Source: Listeria weihenstephanensis
GTDB lineage: Bacteria; Bacillota; Bacilli; Lactobacillales; Listeriaceae
Assembly (NCBI RefSeq): GCF_003534205.1
Contig: NZ_CP011102.1
Span: 2,182,036 to 2,246,035 of the forward strand
Length of the DNA stretch: 64,000 nucleotides
Direction: 5' to 3'
Shown piece by piece: positions 45,694 through 54,919 of this stretch. Every line of letters starts with the position of its first letter. The first letter of the stretch is position 1. The translations under genes were made by a program, and so were the position numbers. A model generated the notes under the pieces. The model was given only the letters and a program-made list of their open reading frames with translations, had not been told where the DNA came from and made no database searches.

Positions 45694-46017
45694 TTATAAT
45701 AATTCAATCCCAACTTGCTTCGAAAATTTAATCCTCACTGCCTCCTGTCCCTCAACATTGATGAACAGGCTGTCACCTTTTTTCTCTAGACTGGTTACAT
45801 TACGAAATTCCCCATCGAAAACGTCAAAATCATTATAAGTCAAACTTAACCTGCACATTTTTTCATACGTTCCAATCATCAATATCAACTTGAATTTATT
45901 CCCATCCTCGTATGTATACATATATTCTCCCGATTCATCATCAAGTATATTAACCGGCTCACGCAGAAATAATTCCAATAACTCGAGCTCATCGTACTGA
46001 ATAAACAAGCCGTTCAC
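45694..46017 (-). CDS. putative immunity protein, 107 aa
   Basis: GTG start at 46017 after AAGAAGG. N-terminal IQYDELELLELFLREPV, then an antiparallel strand pattern. Unknown family; it may pair with the beta-rich gene just downstream. Confidence 0.6.
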   Translation of the reverse strand: MNGLFIQYDELELLELFLREPVNILDDESGEYMYTYEDGNKFKLILMIGTYEKMCRLSLTYNDFDVFDGEFRNVTSLEKKGDSLFINVEGQEAVRIKFSKQVGIELL

Positions 46018-46026
46018 CCGCCCTTC

Positions 46027-46503
46027 TTAAATTATCCTTACCAAAATACCTTCATCGCTATAACCATCTAGCCTCTCGACATCCATCCAAGGTTCCTCAT
46101 CGTCTCTCAACTTATAAAAGCGAACCACACTTCCAAATTCATCATAAGAAAGCACCAAATGAAAATGATCCTGAGGAAACAAAACTTTCAATCGACCTGC
46201 CCAAGCTTCCACTATTTCCAAACCAAATCTCAAAGAATCCTCTGGGAAATCGGCACATTCCTCAAAAATATCGCTGAGGTGAATATGATTTACAAATGCC
46301 TCTAACTGGGTTCGATCTGGAATCTGTTCATTCGATATAAATCGATTATTATCCAAGTTTGGCAACTCAAACAAGTGTAGCAAAACACAGCCATCAGCCG
46401 AAACAAAATCTGGAAAAAGCACCCTAGAAACTTTACTTTCATCCAATCTAGTAGCATGTTTCTCGCCTAATTCACCAATTTTTAAACGCATTCGTTGGTT
46501 CAT
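46027..46503 (-). CDS. putative immunity protein, 158 aa
   Basis: I start at MNQRMRLKIGELGEKHATRLDE (46503) because of the GGAG spacing; two earlier in-frame ATGs exist. Acidic alpha/beta protein, family unknown. Confidence 0.55.
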   Translation of the reverse strand: MNQRMRLKIGELGEKHATRLDESKVSRVLFPDFVSADGCVLLHLFELPNLDNNRFISNEQIPDRTQLEAFVNHIHLSDIFEECADFPEDSLRFGLEIVEAWAGRLKVLFPQDHFHLVLSYDEFGSVVRFYKLRDDEEPWMDVERLDGYSDEGILVRII

Positions 46504-46527
46504 CATTTTCTCCATCACAAACCCACC

Positions 46528-47250
46528 CTAATCGTATTTCTCCAATCTACTACACAAATGATTGTCTTTTCGATTCAAAAGCACAATAAAACTCCCATCT
46601 TCCAAAAACACTACTTTTCGATAAGAATAATCTGGCGGAACATCTTGTTTCCTTTTTAAAATAAAATCCGAATAAACAAAAAGCTGCTCTTCATCATAAA
46701 TCATAACATTCCCATCTTGAACTGTCGCAATTTTATCATGCCCTAAAACGCCCTTAATAAGCCTATTAGCACCGCCATGTATCGAATAAAAAATCTCACC
46801 AAATTCATTACAGATCACTTCCTCATCCTGATAATTTGCCAGTAAAAATTGTCTGGATACCTCCGTAAAGTCAATGACGTCAACAGATTCATACAAAAAT
46901 GTATATGCTTTGTCCCCAGCCCGCAAACTAAAGCGATCTGAATCCACAAAATAATAGTCATTAAAAATCTTATTATTCGTATCTATACTCGTGATTGTTT
47001 CCTCCATCAAATTCACCACATATAATTTTTCATTTTCCGCATCTAGAAGGACAACAAAGTTATTTAAAAGCGATGAATATATGTTAGATATCAAGAGTTC
47101 ACTAGCTATCACCATCGTTTTCTGGATATTCAACTCCTTATCATATATCATGATTCCAGTATAACCATTATTGATAATAATAAAATCTTTGGTAGCTCCC
47201 ATTTGATAAACATCATGATTTTGAATATCCATATATTTCACTATCGACAT
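46528..47250 (-). CDS. putative immunity protein, WD40-like, 240 aa
   Basis: Repeated short strand blocks (FIIINNGYTGIMIYDKEL; FVVLLDAENEKLYVVNL; KIATVQDGNVMIYDEEQLFVYS) suggest four or five beta-propeller blades. Start follows GAGGAGGGGG. Unknown family. Confidence 0.6.
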   Translation of the reverse strand: MSIVKYMDIQNHDVYQMGATKDFIIINNGYTGIMIYDKELNIQKTMVIASELLISNIYSSLLNNFVVLLDAENEKLYVVNLMEETITSIDTNNKIFNDYYFVDSDRFSLRAGDKAYTFLYESVDVIDFTEVSRQFLLANYQDEEVICNEFGEIFYSIHGGANRLIKGVLGHDKIATVQDGNVMIYDEEQLFVYSDFILKRKQDVPPDYSYRKVVFLEDGSFIVLLNRKDNHLCSRLEKYD

Positions 47251-47295
47251 ATATCCCCCTCCTCACCTCATATCTTGAATCATAGATTTATGTAC

Positions 47296-47670
47296 TCAGA
47301 TCACTTCCTCCACTTCAAAACCCCATGCTACTATCTCAATAACATTATCCTGAAAAGCGAAAACATAATGATGCGCTTTATCCAAAAAATCAGCTCCACC
47401 ATCATTACGATTTAATTCCTTTTTCAACCCACGAATCCAACTTGAATCAACATCTTCTAACAAATATGCAGGTTTACGCCCATCAATCAAAAAAGTTTCC
47501 ATTAAGACACAATCAACCGTCGTTATTCGAAATGCTTGGAATGGTGAAAATCGAATAGAGCATCGTTTTTCTGTCACATCATCAAGCGCTACACAAATAG
47601 ACATCGCCTCCATACTCACCTTCTCTAACGGCGTTTCATGGAATTCTATCTTATCCAAAGCAATTTTCAT
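47296..47670 (-). CDS. putative immunity protein, 124 aa
   Basis: Soluble beta-rich protein ending in EIVAWGFEVEEVI. Good GGGAGG site. No family recognised. Confidence 0.55.
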   Translation of the reverse strand: MKIALDKIEFHETPLEKVSMEAMSICVALDDVTEKRCSIRFSPFQAFRITTVDCVLMETFLIDGRKPAYLLEDVDSSWIRGLKKELNRNDGGADFLDKAHHYVFAFQDNVIEIVAWGFEVEEVI

Positions 47671-47687
47671 ATCTCACTAACCTCCCA

Positions 47688-48224
47688 CTACTCAGAATAA
47701 TATTTTTCAATGCCTCCAAAACTAATACCCTCTAATTTAAAAGTATTCTCAAAATTTTGTTTCCCATCAAGCAGCGTCATATGATTGGGGCAACTGTAAT
47801 GAGCTAGACTGTCTCCACCATCATCCTCCCAATCACAAACTGGACATATATCATACATCCCGCGTTCCTGAATCGTTAAATACGAACAGCAAAAGCATAC
47901 CAGAAGCTTCTCCTCTTCACCGGTAACCTCCACACTTTTCTTTAAAATATCCGAAACATATGCCGCCAAATATTCATTTTTAACCCCGATAAAACCATAT
48001 TTGATCGCTTCTAAAAGTAAAGGATTATATTTCGTATCCTGAAAATGGAACACAGGAACCTCAAACTCAACTATTTCACTCTGCAAATCCTCTGGTAGAT
48101 TGTGAAATTCAGCTTCCTCAGCATTGATTCCCCACCAATCCTCCAGCAAATCCCGCCTTTTTTCAATCGATAGCTTTTCTAAATCATATTGACTAATCAA
48201 AACCAACGCCTCTTGCCTCTCCAT
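47688..48224 (-). CDS. CPCC-type cysteine-rich protein, putative immunity
   Basis: A 178-residue protein whose C-terminal half carries CFCCSYLTIQERGMYDICPVCDWEDDG, the CPCC domain signature that binds zinc and is common in toxin-immunity clusters. The N-terminal 90 residues are a helical extension. Confidence 0.78.
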   Translation of the reverse strand: MERQEALVLISQYDLEKLSIEKRRDLLEDWWGINAEEAEFHNLPEDLQSEIVEFEVPVFHFQDTKYNPLLLEAIKYGFIGVKNEYLAAYVSDILKKSVEVTGEEEKLLVCFCCSYLTIQERGMYDICPVCDWEDDGGDSLAHYSCPNHMTLLDGKQNFENTFKLEGISFGGIEKYYSE

Positions 48225-48228
48225 GCAA

Positions 48229-48648
48229 TTACATCCCTTCTATACCAGCATAAGGATTCAATATATTCGAGCCAACCTCAGCAACCGCCTCCGATATCTC
48301 CAGCATAATCTTTTTGTCGATATTTTCATTCTGGTAAGCAGCTTTTTGAGCCATTCGAAAGCAATCCTTCAACCCAAGATTCACAACAATCGAAAGTATC
48401 CTGTCCACATCATTATAACAATAAGTATTCCACAAACTACAAAGAATACGATCTACCTGCTCCCTCACCTCATTTTCAAGTAATTCATACGTATTCACTT
48501 GCCTATCTGTTAATTCGATCAGAACTGGTAACAGCAATTCCTTATCGATGGCTCCAGCCTTAAAAGTATCCACAGCCCCTTGAAACAAGGCGACCAATTT
48601 ATCCGTCGATAACAAATCCGGCAATTCCTCATATTCTTCTAGATTCAT
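48229..48648 (-). CDS. putative immunity protein, helical, 139 aa
   Basis: ATG at 48648 follows GAGGTGG; an upstream methionine at 48672 overlaps the previous gene. All-helical with several leucine-rich segments. Unknown family. Confidence 0.55.
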   Translation of the reverse strand: MNLEEYEELPDLLSTDKLVALFQGAVDTFKAGAIDKELLLPVLIELTDRQVNTYELLENEVREQVDRILCSLWNTYCYNDVDRILSIVVNLGLKDCFRMAQKAAYQNENIDKKIMLEISEAVAEVGSNILNPYAGIEGM

Positions 48649-48658
48649 AGCCACCTCA

Positions 48659-49075
48659 CTATATTCCAGCATGCACGAGGACCTTATTACTTACTTGAGC
48701 CTTGCCACACATCTCCAACAATCCCGTCATCTGAGCCATAACCTGCACCTTATCAAACTCCTTCTTCTCGTATAAACCAGAATCAATATCATAATCTACT
48801 GTCAGCAAAAATCGCGCTGGTGCATTCTTAAAGACTTCTATCCAGCCTTTTATTATATTTACCAGCTCAGACAAGCTTTCCCCTCTAAAAATCGTCATCC
48901 CATGGTAATTCAATCCGCTTTTATTATTATCTAATTCATTCCACTCCGTATCAATCCAGCCTAGTGAATCCGACAAATACCTGATCAAATCATCATCCAT
49001 TTCAATCCCACCATGATTTATCCGGTAATCTATATGTTCTTTATCGCATAGAAAAAAATCATGTATCAAACTCAT
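48659..49075 (-). CDS. putative immunity protein, 138 aa
   Basis: Starts after TGGAGGAG. Contains LGWIDTEWNE and a strand-helix C terminus. Family not recognised. Confidence 0.55.
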   Translation of the reverse strand: MSLIHDFFLCDKEHIDYRINHGGIEMDDDLIRYLSDSLGWIDTEWNELDNNKSGLNYHGMTIFRGESLSELVNIIKGWIEVFKNAPARFLLTVDYDIDSGLYEKKEFDKVQVMAQMTGLLEMCGKAQVSNKVLVHAGI

Positions 49076-49093
49076 TGCATCTCCTCCATATAT

Positions 49094-49483
49094 TCAATCA
49101 TCCAACCGTATTATCGGCGGATCGATATTCTCTGCTCTTGCCAAATCCACTACAACTTCTTGAAGTATTTCCCGCGTCATCTCATTATCTTCATCAAAAA
49201 ACAACCCCCAAAAACCTTCCGTATGTTCCTCATTTAAAATCGATTTCTGTATTAATGAGTGTGAAATAACAGCTTTCGATCCTTTCCTAAAAAAGTTTAA
49301 TCCATCTAGTCTACTCGAAACGATAGAAAAATTTGCCGCTGGATATATTGCAGGATATCCGTCGCTATCAATAATTCGGTAATTTGCTTCCCGTGCTTCA
49401 AATGCTCCATAAATTTCTAAAACTAAATAAATTTCCCCTTCAATTGTTTGTTGCCGAAATGATTCTATACACTTCACTAACAT
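49094..49483 (-). CDS. putative immunity protein with SH3-like N terminus, 129 aa
   Basis: Shares its N-terminal module (CIESFRQQTIEGEIYLVLEIYG, YRIIDSDGYPAIYPAANFSIV) with the protein at 44560-45183. ATG at 49483, or a GTG at 49501 overlapping the upstream stop as GTGA. A second half of a different kind follows, so one module seems to be shuffled among immunity genes. Confidence 0.58.
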   Translation of the reverse strand: MLVKCIESFRQQTIEGEIYLVLEIYGAFEAREANYRIIDSDGYPAIYPAANFSIVSSRLDGLNFFRKGSKAVISHSLIQKSILNEEHTEGFWGLFFDEDNEMTREILQEVVVDLARAENIDPPIIRLDD

Positions 49484-49497
49484 TGCTGCACCCACTC

Positions 49498-49974
49498 TCA
49501 CTCATACGGAGAACGATATTCCTCCACATATAATCCTAAATCGCTTATTTTCGCTAGTACATCATCGCACTTATCCGCTACCCCAATATACATATAAAAA
49601 TCATATCCAAAATGCACAAACATTCTTTCCGACTCTAGTTTTGCCCAAATATGCTCCCGAAGAATAAGTTGACACAGGACGGGAATCTCACTAACATCCA
49701 ACGCAGCGCCTTCCCTCACTTCAAAAGTAGCCTCAAAATCACAACTATCCATCTCAACATTTTTAAGAAACATAGTTTTCACATTCTCACACACCATCAT
49801 TAACAAAATCGCACTAATATACTTTTCTTCCGTTGCCACATACTCGTTCGCTGTTAATTTCACACCATTAAAAACTTGCCCAATATCAGAATACGAGGTC
49901 CATTCTTCTCGTTCAAAAACTCCTTTAACATTTCTATACTTTGGATTATATTTTGTAATTCGATATTCATGCAT
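49498..49974 (-). CDS. putative immunity protein, 158 aa
   Basis: Opens MHEYRITKYNPKYRNVKGVF and then EEWTSYSDIGQVF, a recurrent opening in Gram-positive toxin-immunity loci, though I cannot name the family. Start follows AAAGGAAG. Confidence 0.62.
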   Translation of the reverse strand: MHEYRITKYNPKYRNVKGVFEREEWTSYSDIGQVFNGVKLTANEYVATEEKYISAILLMMVCENVKTMFLKNVEMDSCDFEATFEVREGAALDVSEIPVLCQLILREHIWAKLESERMFVHFGYDFYMYIGVADKCDDVLAKISDLGLYVEEYRSPYE

Positions 49975-50074
49975 TGCGCCAACACTTCCTTTAATCCTAG
50001 CTCATTTAAAACAGGTATAGTAAAATATATACATAAGCTTACTTCTTCATTCAAAAATAAAACACATTCAGGAG

Positions 50075-50719
50075 TTGAACGTTATCAAAATCACATTGCA
50101 AGGCGAGAAATACTACATCAAATCTTTAAACGCCTATCTATATATTCCGCATTTCCTTCAACAAGAATGGTATCTCAATAAGAAGACAGCGTATTGGATT
50201 AGCGGAACTGCATCGTTTTACGCCAATTTAGCGGGCATTTTAAAATATCTGAGCACGTCAACAACAGGAATCTTCATACTACCAGCACCAAAAGGCATAA
50301 ACCTAGAGTCACCACTAATTTCAACACCAGAAGATTGGGAATCGGCGAACATAATTATTAAGCATCGCAAACAACAAGTCAGTTTTAAAGAATTAAGAAA
50401 GTTGCTAAGCCAAGTCAAGTACATCAAGCCTGAATCATTTCGCCTGAATTATACTTTAGAACCCCAAAAAGTTTTTTACGACAAATACTACTATAAAGAT
50501 ACAACAATAAAATTAGATATAGATCGTGTAAATAATTATCTTTTACTCAACGGAAGTTCTCCCGTCTACACCGATTTATACAATGATATGATTTTCTTTT
50601 TATCAAACACCGATGACAGTGAATATGAAGAATCGTTGCCGCACTCTCACTTGGATTTATTTCTTGCAAACGCAGTTAATCCAGACGTTGGGCTGACTTT
50701 TAGTTGTTTTAAGAAATGA
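50075..50719 (+). CDS. unknown protein, lone plus-strand gene in the cluster
   Basis: A 214-residue Tyr-rich soluble protein, the only plus-strand gene among about 25 minus-strand ones. No ATG exists at the N terminus: a TTG at 50075 directly abuts AGGAG, and the codons at normal spacing are GTT and ATC. Start, and therefore expression, is uncertain; it may have lost its start codon. Coding character through the body is convincing. No family recognised. Confidence 0.5.
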   Translation: MNVIKITLQGEKYYIKSLNAYLYIPHFLQQEWYLNKKTAYWISGTASFYANLAGILKYLSTSTTGIFILPAPKGINLESPLISTPEDWESANIIIKHRKQQVSFKELRKLLSQVKYIKPESFRLNYTLEPQKVFYDKYYYKDTTIKLDIDRVNNYLLLNGSSPVYTDLYNDMIFFLSNTDDSEYEESLPHSHLDLFLANAVNPDVGLTFSCFKK

Positions 50720-50752
50720 TGCCTTTCAGTGTGTCTAAAATGTCGTTATTTT

Positions 50753-51271
50753 TCACTTCAAATATCTATTCATATCCACTCGATTCACTGGCCACATCTT
50801 CCCCACACCCCCAACATATTCATTCCCATATATATCTTCTGCCCGTCCACATCCGGCACATTCTAAGAGAAACTGCTCAGAGTTGTCATCCTTTCGAATT
50901 TTAATATATCGTAATTCGTCATTCGGCGTTATTGGGCAATCCTTTCCCGAGTATATAGTTACCAAATCCCATAATGTTTCTCTGATTGACATTGCTAACG
51001 AATCTATATTTTTATAGTCCCCGCCAAGCCTTATTTTCTCAAAATCTAAAGACAGGTCTGGTTTTTCAACAACATACTCATTTGGATCGATTGCTACCAA
51101 GACGTCTAAGCCCCACTTTTCCATAATAGGAGGTGTAAAGAACGGTCTATTTTTATTAATGAAGTTGACTAATGCAGCATAGTAATTTTTGTAATCGGTC
51201 AAATTCGTATCGTCTGCAAATATTAACCGGTAATCTATTGATAGATTTCTAAATACTTTATTTTTCTTCAT
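50753..51271 (-). CDS. zinc-ribbon immunity paralogue 4, degenerate
   Basis: A 172-residue relative of the three genes that precede it. The helical N terminus is kept, but the first metal pair CPxC has become CPITPND while the second (CAGC) remains, so zinc binding is probably lost. ATG at 51271 has AGGAGAG. Confidence 0.6.
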   Translation of the reverse strand: MKKNKVFRNLSIDYRLIFADDTNLTDYKNYYAALVNFINKNRPFFTPPIMEKWGLDVLVAIDPNEYVVEKPDLSLDFEKIRLGGDYKNIDSLAMSIRETLWDLVTIYSGKDCPITPNDELRYIKIRKDDNSEQFLLECAGCGRAEDIYGNEYVGGVGKMWPVNRVDMNRYLK

Positions 51272-51288
51272 AAACGCTCTCCTAAATT

Positions 51289-51774
51289 TCAGAATCGGTG
51301 TCGTTTCAAAACTGGTAACAACTCCATCGGCATCAAAACAGCAATCCCATTTGATTCCGCGTAAAAGCATGTGTCGCACACTTCATAAATCTCTGAATCT
51401 AGATTCTGAACTTCTTTCAAATTATCGGATTTACACTGCGGACAAATTTCGTCTGTACAAAAGGCACATAATTCCCAGATCAATGATGATACAATTTCCC
51501 AAATCGTCTCTGTATCAACATTAGTTTGGTTCACTCTTTTAATATACGTTTTAGATAATTCCCTAAAATTATTTCCCGAACTGTCTAACTTATATAAATT
51601 CACATCCAGTTGACCTACAAACTCTAAAAAATACGCATCCGCACACGATTTGAAATCATTTTTAAATAAATTAACAAATCTTTTCAAACCTTCCAGCCCC
51701 TCAGCAAGTTGCTCATCCTTCAATTCGCTCAAAGCCTCCACACACAGTTGCTTCATAATTGTCACATCTCGCAT
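51289..51774 (-). CDS. zinc-ribbon immunity paralogue 3
   Basis: 161 residues. A helical N-terminal two thirds, then IWELCAFCTDEICPQC followed by CDTC, a four-Cys zinc ribbon. It overlaps the upstream gene end by 13 nt with GGAGG at 7-nt spacing inside that gene. Confidence 0.65.
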   Translation of the reverse strand: MRDVTIMKQLCVEALSELKDEQLAEGLEGLKRFVNLFKNDFKSCADAYFLEFVGQLDVNLYKLDSSGNNFRELSKTYIKRVNQTNVDTETIWEIVSSLIWELCAFCTDEICPQCKSDNLKEVQNLDSEIYEVCDTCFYAESNGIAVLMPMELLPVLKRHRF

Positions 51775-52244
51775 CCGTATTCCTCCACTTGCCTCCTGTT
51801 GGCAGGAAAAAGCTCTTCATCGACCTCAATATACTCACCATCTAAACCTATATATAAACATTCTTCGCAAAACTCATATATTTGTTCCCTGCTACTCGGA
51901 GTATATAATATTAAATTTGTATCCTTACAACTCGGACATATCTTAGTTATCATGAAATTCGCCATACGACAGATAAGAGCAATAACTTGTTCACATTTTT
52001 GCCGATCATTTAAATCCGGAAACACATCAATATAATACGAAATACCTGCCTCAAAAAAATCATCAGAATGACCTAAAATATAATCGCTAGCTTTAAAATT
52101 CTCCACTCCAATAAGCAAATTCCTGGATATATACTTGGAAAATATAACTTCTTCATCTCCAACGAAAGCCACCAGTCCGTCAAAAAAAGGAGCCCTGTTA
52201 TTAACGTTAAACTTTGTATAAATAGCTAATAAATTCTGTTTCAT
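51762..52244 (-). CDS. zinc-ribbon immunity paralogue 2
   Basis: 160 residues with the same plan: helical N terminus, ITKICPSCKD and CEECLYIGLDGEYIEVDEELFPANRRQV at the C terminus. Clear relative of paralogues 1 and 3. Confidence 0.65.
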   Translation of the reverse strand: MKQNLLAIYTKFNVNNRAPFFDGLVAFVGDEEVIFSKYISRNLLIGVENFKASDYILGHSDDFFEAGISYYIDVFPDLNDRQKCEQVIALICRMANFMITKICPSCKDTNLILYTPSSREQIYEFCEECLYIGLDGEYIEVDEELFPANRRQVEEYGCEM

Positions 52245-52282
52245 CTTTTCCTCCTGCGATTAAATATTCTACAAAATAATAA

Positions 52283-52759
52283 TTATCCTATAAGAATATG
52301 GACTTGCTTTTTAGTTGCTGGTATCATTTCTTGAGGTCTATCAACGAATTCACCATCTAATTGCGTAATTAGGCAATTGTCACAAACTTTGTATATCTTC
52401 ATTTGATCAGTTGAAGACGCGATCTTCAACTCATCGTCTTGACAACTTGGACATGTCTCCTGCGTGGTAAAAGCTGCTATATCCCAAATTAAGTGCACTG
52501 CATCGTAGCAAATTTCTTTTTTAGTGGCTTTCACCATTTCCTTAGCATAACCCCGAACAAGTCCTTCTGTGTTGTCCTTAGATGTCCCTAAGTAAAAATC
52601 ACTGGAATCCAACTTTTTAACAGCTTGTAGTGTATCTTCAAAAACAAATCTGGAAAATATCCGTTCATATTTATTAATAAATTCAATTAACCGATCAAAA
52701 AAATCCGATAATTGATTTTCGTTATAATTATTGTATAAACTAACAATATCATTATTCAT
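52283..52759 (-). CDS. zinc-ribbon immunity paralogue 1
   Basis: 158 residues: FFDRLIEFINKYERIFSRFVFE at the N terminus and TQETCPSCQDDEL with CDNCLITQLDGEFVDRPQEMIPATKKQV at the C terminus. First of the four-gene tandem. Confidence 0.65.
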   Translation of the reverse strand: MNNDIVSLYNNYNENQLSDFFDRLIEFINKYERIFSRFVFEDTLQAVKKLDSSDFYLGTSKDNTEGLVRGYAKEMVKATKKEICYDAVHLIWDIAAFTTQETCPSCQDDELKIASSTDQMKIYKVCDNCLITQLDGEFVDRPQEMIPATKKQVHILIG

Positions 52760-52800
52760 ACTATCTCCCTATAGCCTCAAAATTAGGAATTCATTGTTAT

Positions 52801-53349
52801 TTACTCGTCAACCTCACAAATATTTAAAACATCACGAAACAGGCAAGTTTCAACAGTAAACTGAGGGCCGAATATCCAAACATCATCTGGCATTTCTATA
52901 TCAGGTACGACTGTACTCATTTCTGCATAAGTAGTCTCCGAATATCCGTTTTCATTCAAAAATTTAGATATTTCATCATACGTTTCGGCTTGACTAAATG
53001 TATATGGCATACCACTATCCCCATCTAACTCAGGACACATACGATTTTCATCGATATTTTTTACTGCAAAATAATGACTAACATAATAAATAGGAATAAT
53101 TTTTGAAATCTCAATAGTGGTTCTATAAGAAACCTTCATTTCACCTTTTTCAAAATCGGGAAAGTGAATATATGCAGATATAGATGGCTCTGATTCTATT
53201 TCTGGCGCTGCAACCTTAAATCCAGCATTCTCAATCAAGCTAACAAAATCATCTAATATAGCCAAGCTTGTTTCACATTTCTGCTTAAAAAAATCATAAT
53301 CTTTATTCCGATAAACTCTGTCTATTGTTTCCAAAATGAATTCTTCCAT
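52801..53349 (-). CDS. immunity protein, paralogue of the one at 54920
   Basis: 182 residues. The C terminus WIFGPQFTVETCLFRDVLNIC aligns with LFGPDVTQEDILFRDVLDIL of the orphan toxin's partner. It probably protects against another variant of the same toxin class. Confidence 0.68.
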   Translation of the reverse strand: MEEFILETIDRVYRNKDYDFFKQKCETSLAILDDFVSLIENAGFKVAAPEIESEPSISAYIHFPDFEKGEMKVSYRTTIEISKIIPIYYVSHYFAVKNIDENRMCPELDGDSGMPYTFSQAETYDEISKFLNENGYSETTYAEMSTVVPDIEMPDDVWIFGPQFTVETCLFRDVLNICEVDE

Positions 53350-53438
53350 TTGTAAAATCTCCTCCTGTTTTAAATGAGTTGGAACTTAAGAAGTCTAAAA
53401 AGGCATCGAGTAGCTTTTTTTCAAATACGCCTTACTGT

Positions 53439-53803
53439 TCACTCAATTCCGTCTTCCCGATTAAACTCTATCATTTCATTGACCGCCACTCTAACCCATG
53501 ACCAAAAATCTTCATATTCTTCTCGTTGCTCATAGCCTTCTGAAGAAAAATCATGGACTAATTGAACTCTGTTTCCTTTTCCAATTTCCAATTTCCAATT
53601 TCAAAACATACAATATCATCTCTTTTAGCAAATGGCACTAGATTTCTTTTGGGATACCTAAGTTTTAAATCATAGTATCTCCTTGATACTTCTTCTGACT
53701 CTAATAGATACCAGAGATCAAAATTTACCAGATTTAACTCTACAATTTTCCGAAAAAATTCTGGATATACATAAATATTAGAATCTATGAAATATGACAT
53801 CAT
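53439..53803 (-). pseudogene. SUKH-like immunity gene broken by a 7-bp repeat expansion
   Basis: Close paralogue of the intact gene at 59742-60098 (IDSNIYVYPEFFRKIVELNLVNFDLWYL versus the same with few changes). Three perfect copies of CAATTTC (plus strand, 53582-53602) sit where the intact gene has one related unit; two extra units add 14 bp and force a stop at 53558. Beyond it, the other frame continues as the expected C terminus to 53439. Removing two units would restore the gene. It overlaps the upstream gene by 4 nt. Confidence 0.78.
53582..53602. repeat. heptanucleotide tandem repeat, 3 copies
   Basis: CAATTTC three times without mismatch, inside a coding frame that it disrupts. Confidence 0.9.
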
Positions 53804-54393
53804 AATCTTCCTTTCTCCGATTTCCTCTGATTCATTTCAATAATATTAATTATCTCTTTACATTTATTTAACCACTGAATTGCGTTGTCTCTTTCTATTT
53901 TAGCTTTATAAATAATCTTATATTCTTTTACAAATTGTGAATAGCAGCTGAATTTATCATTACTTTTCGGCTTAGCAAAATGCCATCTGTAAACTGGTGT
54001 TACTTGTATATATATTTCTCCTTTTTTATTGTATAGCCATGTTTCAAGGTTGTTCGTACTCCATACATTAAATTTTGTACCAATCCAATTAGCATCTTCA
54101 TAAATCAAGTCATCCTCTATATCTTGATAACTATCATTGCTCAATCTTCCAATCTCTAGCTTTGATAATGAATCTGGTACTTCAAGTTCGTTATTTAATA
54201 CCTTTTCAAGAAGATTTTTTAGAGCGACTATAGCTTCAATAATGAAATCTTCACTGTACAATGTAAAGGTGTCATGAAGAGCTTTTAGTAATATCTTTAT
54301 TTCATCATACCTGTGAATATCAATTTCTGTACTTGGTATATGTAGTTCTAGCCTATCCTGATCATTTACGGATAGATATAATTTATTTATCAC
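53800..54393 (-). CDS. putative immunity protein, 197 aa
   Basis: GTG start with AAAGGAG. Helical N-terminal half, then WIGTKFNVWSTNNLETWLYNKKGEIYIQVTPVYRWHF, a strand-rich block. Unknown family. A 26-codon remnant reading MLLPDKISFTESMIHKQ lies just upstream. Confidence 0.6.
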   Translation of the reverse strand: MINKLYLSVNDQDRLELHIPSTEIDIHRYDEIKILLKALHDTFTLYSEDFIIEAIVALKNLLEKVLNNELEVPDSLSKLEIGRLSNDSYQDIEDDLIYEDANWIGTKFNVWSTNNLETWLYNKKGEIYIQVTPVYRWHFAKPKSNDKFSCYSQFVKEYKIIYKAKIERDNAIQWLNKCKEIINIIEMNQRKSEKGRL

Positions 54394-54492
54394 TGATAAC
54401 CGCTCCTTTCTTGTTTATGAATCATACTTTCTGTAAAACTGATCTTATCAGGTAATAACATGCCATCCATTGATCTTACCTATCCATTCTTT

Positions 54493-54530
54493 ATGTATCC
54501 AAGAGAAGTATAAAACTTCCCTTGGTGTTA
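54493..54530. repeat. left hairpin repeat bracketing the orphan cassette
   Basis: TATGTATCCAAGAGAAGT followed by ACTTCCCTTGGTGTTA. Nearly the same hairpin, same orientation, lies at 59065-59101. Confidence 0.55.
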
Positions 54531-54588
54531 AAGTTATTTTTCTCTAACCATTTCTTCTTGTCTATGAATGAATTACACCATCTTTTAT

Positions 54589-54891
54589 TTACTCATCTGC
54601 TATGACGCTCTCCACTTCTTTTAATACAGCTTTATCGATACCATAAAACTGCTCTAATACCTTCTTCTTATTTGGTATCAACCAAGAACTATCCTCATAC
54701 CAACCTTCATTAAGTTTATAATAATAGGTAATACCAGTCCATCCTTTACCCTCTGGCTCAATTTTATCCATTATATTATCAAAATAACTATCCTAAATAC
54801 GTAATACAGCCTTATCACCATTTTTAAATTCATGAATAAATTGTATTTCTCCTTCAAATCCATCATAATAACTACTTATTATCGTATCCAC
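54589..54891 (-). pseudogene. immunity-type gene with an in-frame amber codon
   Basis: From GTG at 54891 (with AAGGGGG) the frame reads DTIISSYYDGFEGEIQFIHE to a TAG at 54793-54795 and then continues in the same frame as DSYFDNIMDKIEPEGKGWTG to 54589, about 100 residues. A single base change has split it. Confidence 0.65.
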
Positions 54892-54919
54892 AGAGTCCCC
54901 CTTGAGTCGCTAGCCATAT

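Noticed and set aside
49860-50054. 64-codon minus-strand frame upstream of the 49498 gene
   Set aside because: Its 3' half overlaps the start of a well-supported gene in another frame and it has no clear ribosome site of its own.
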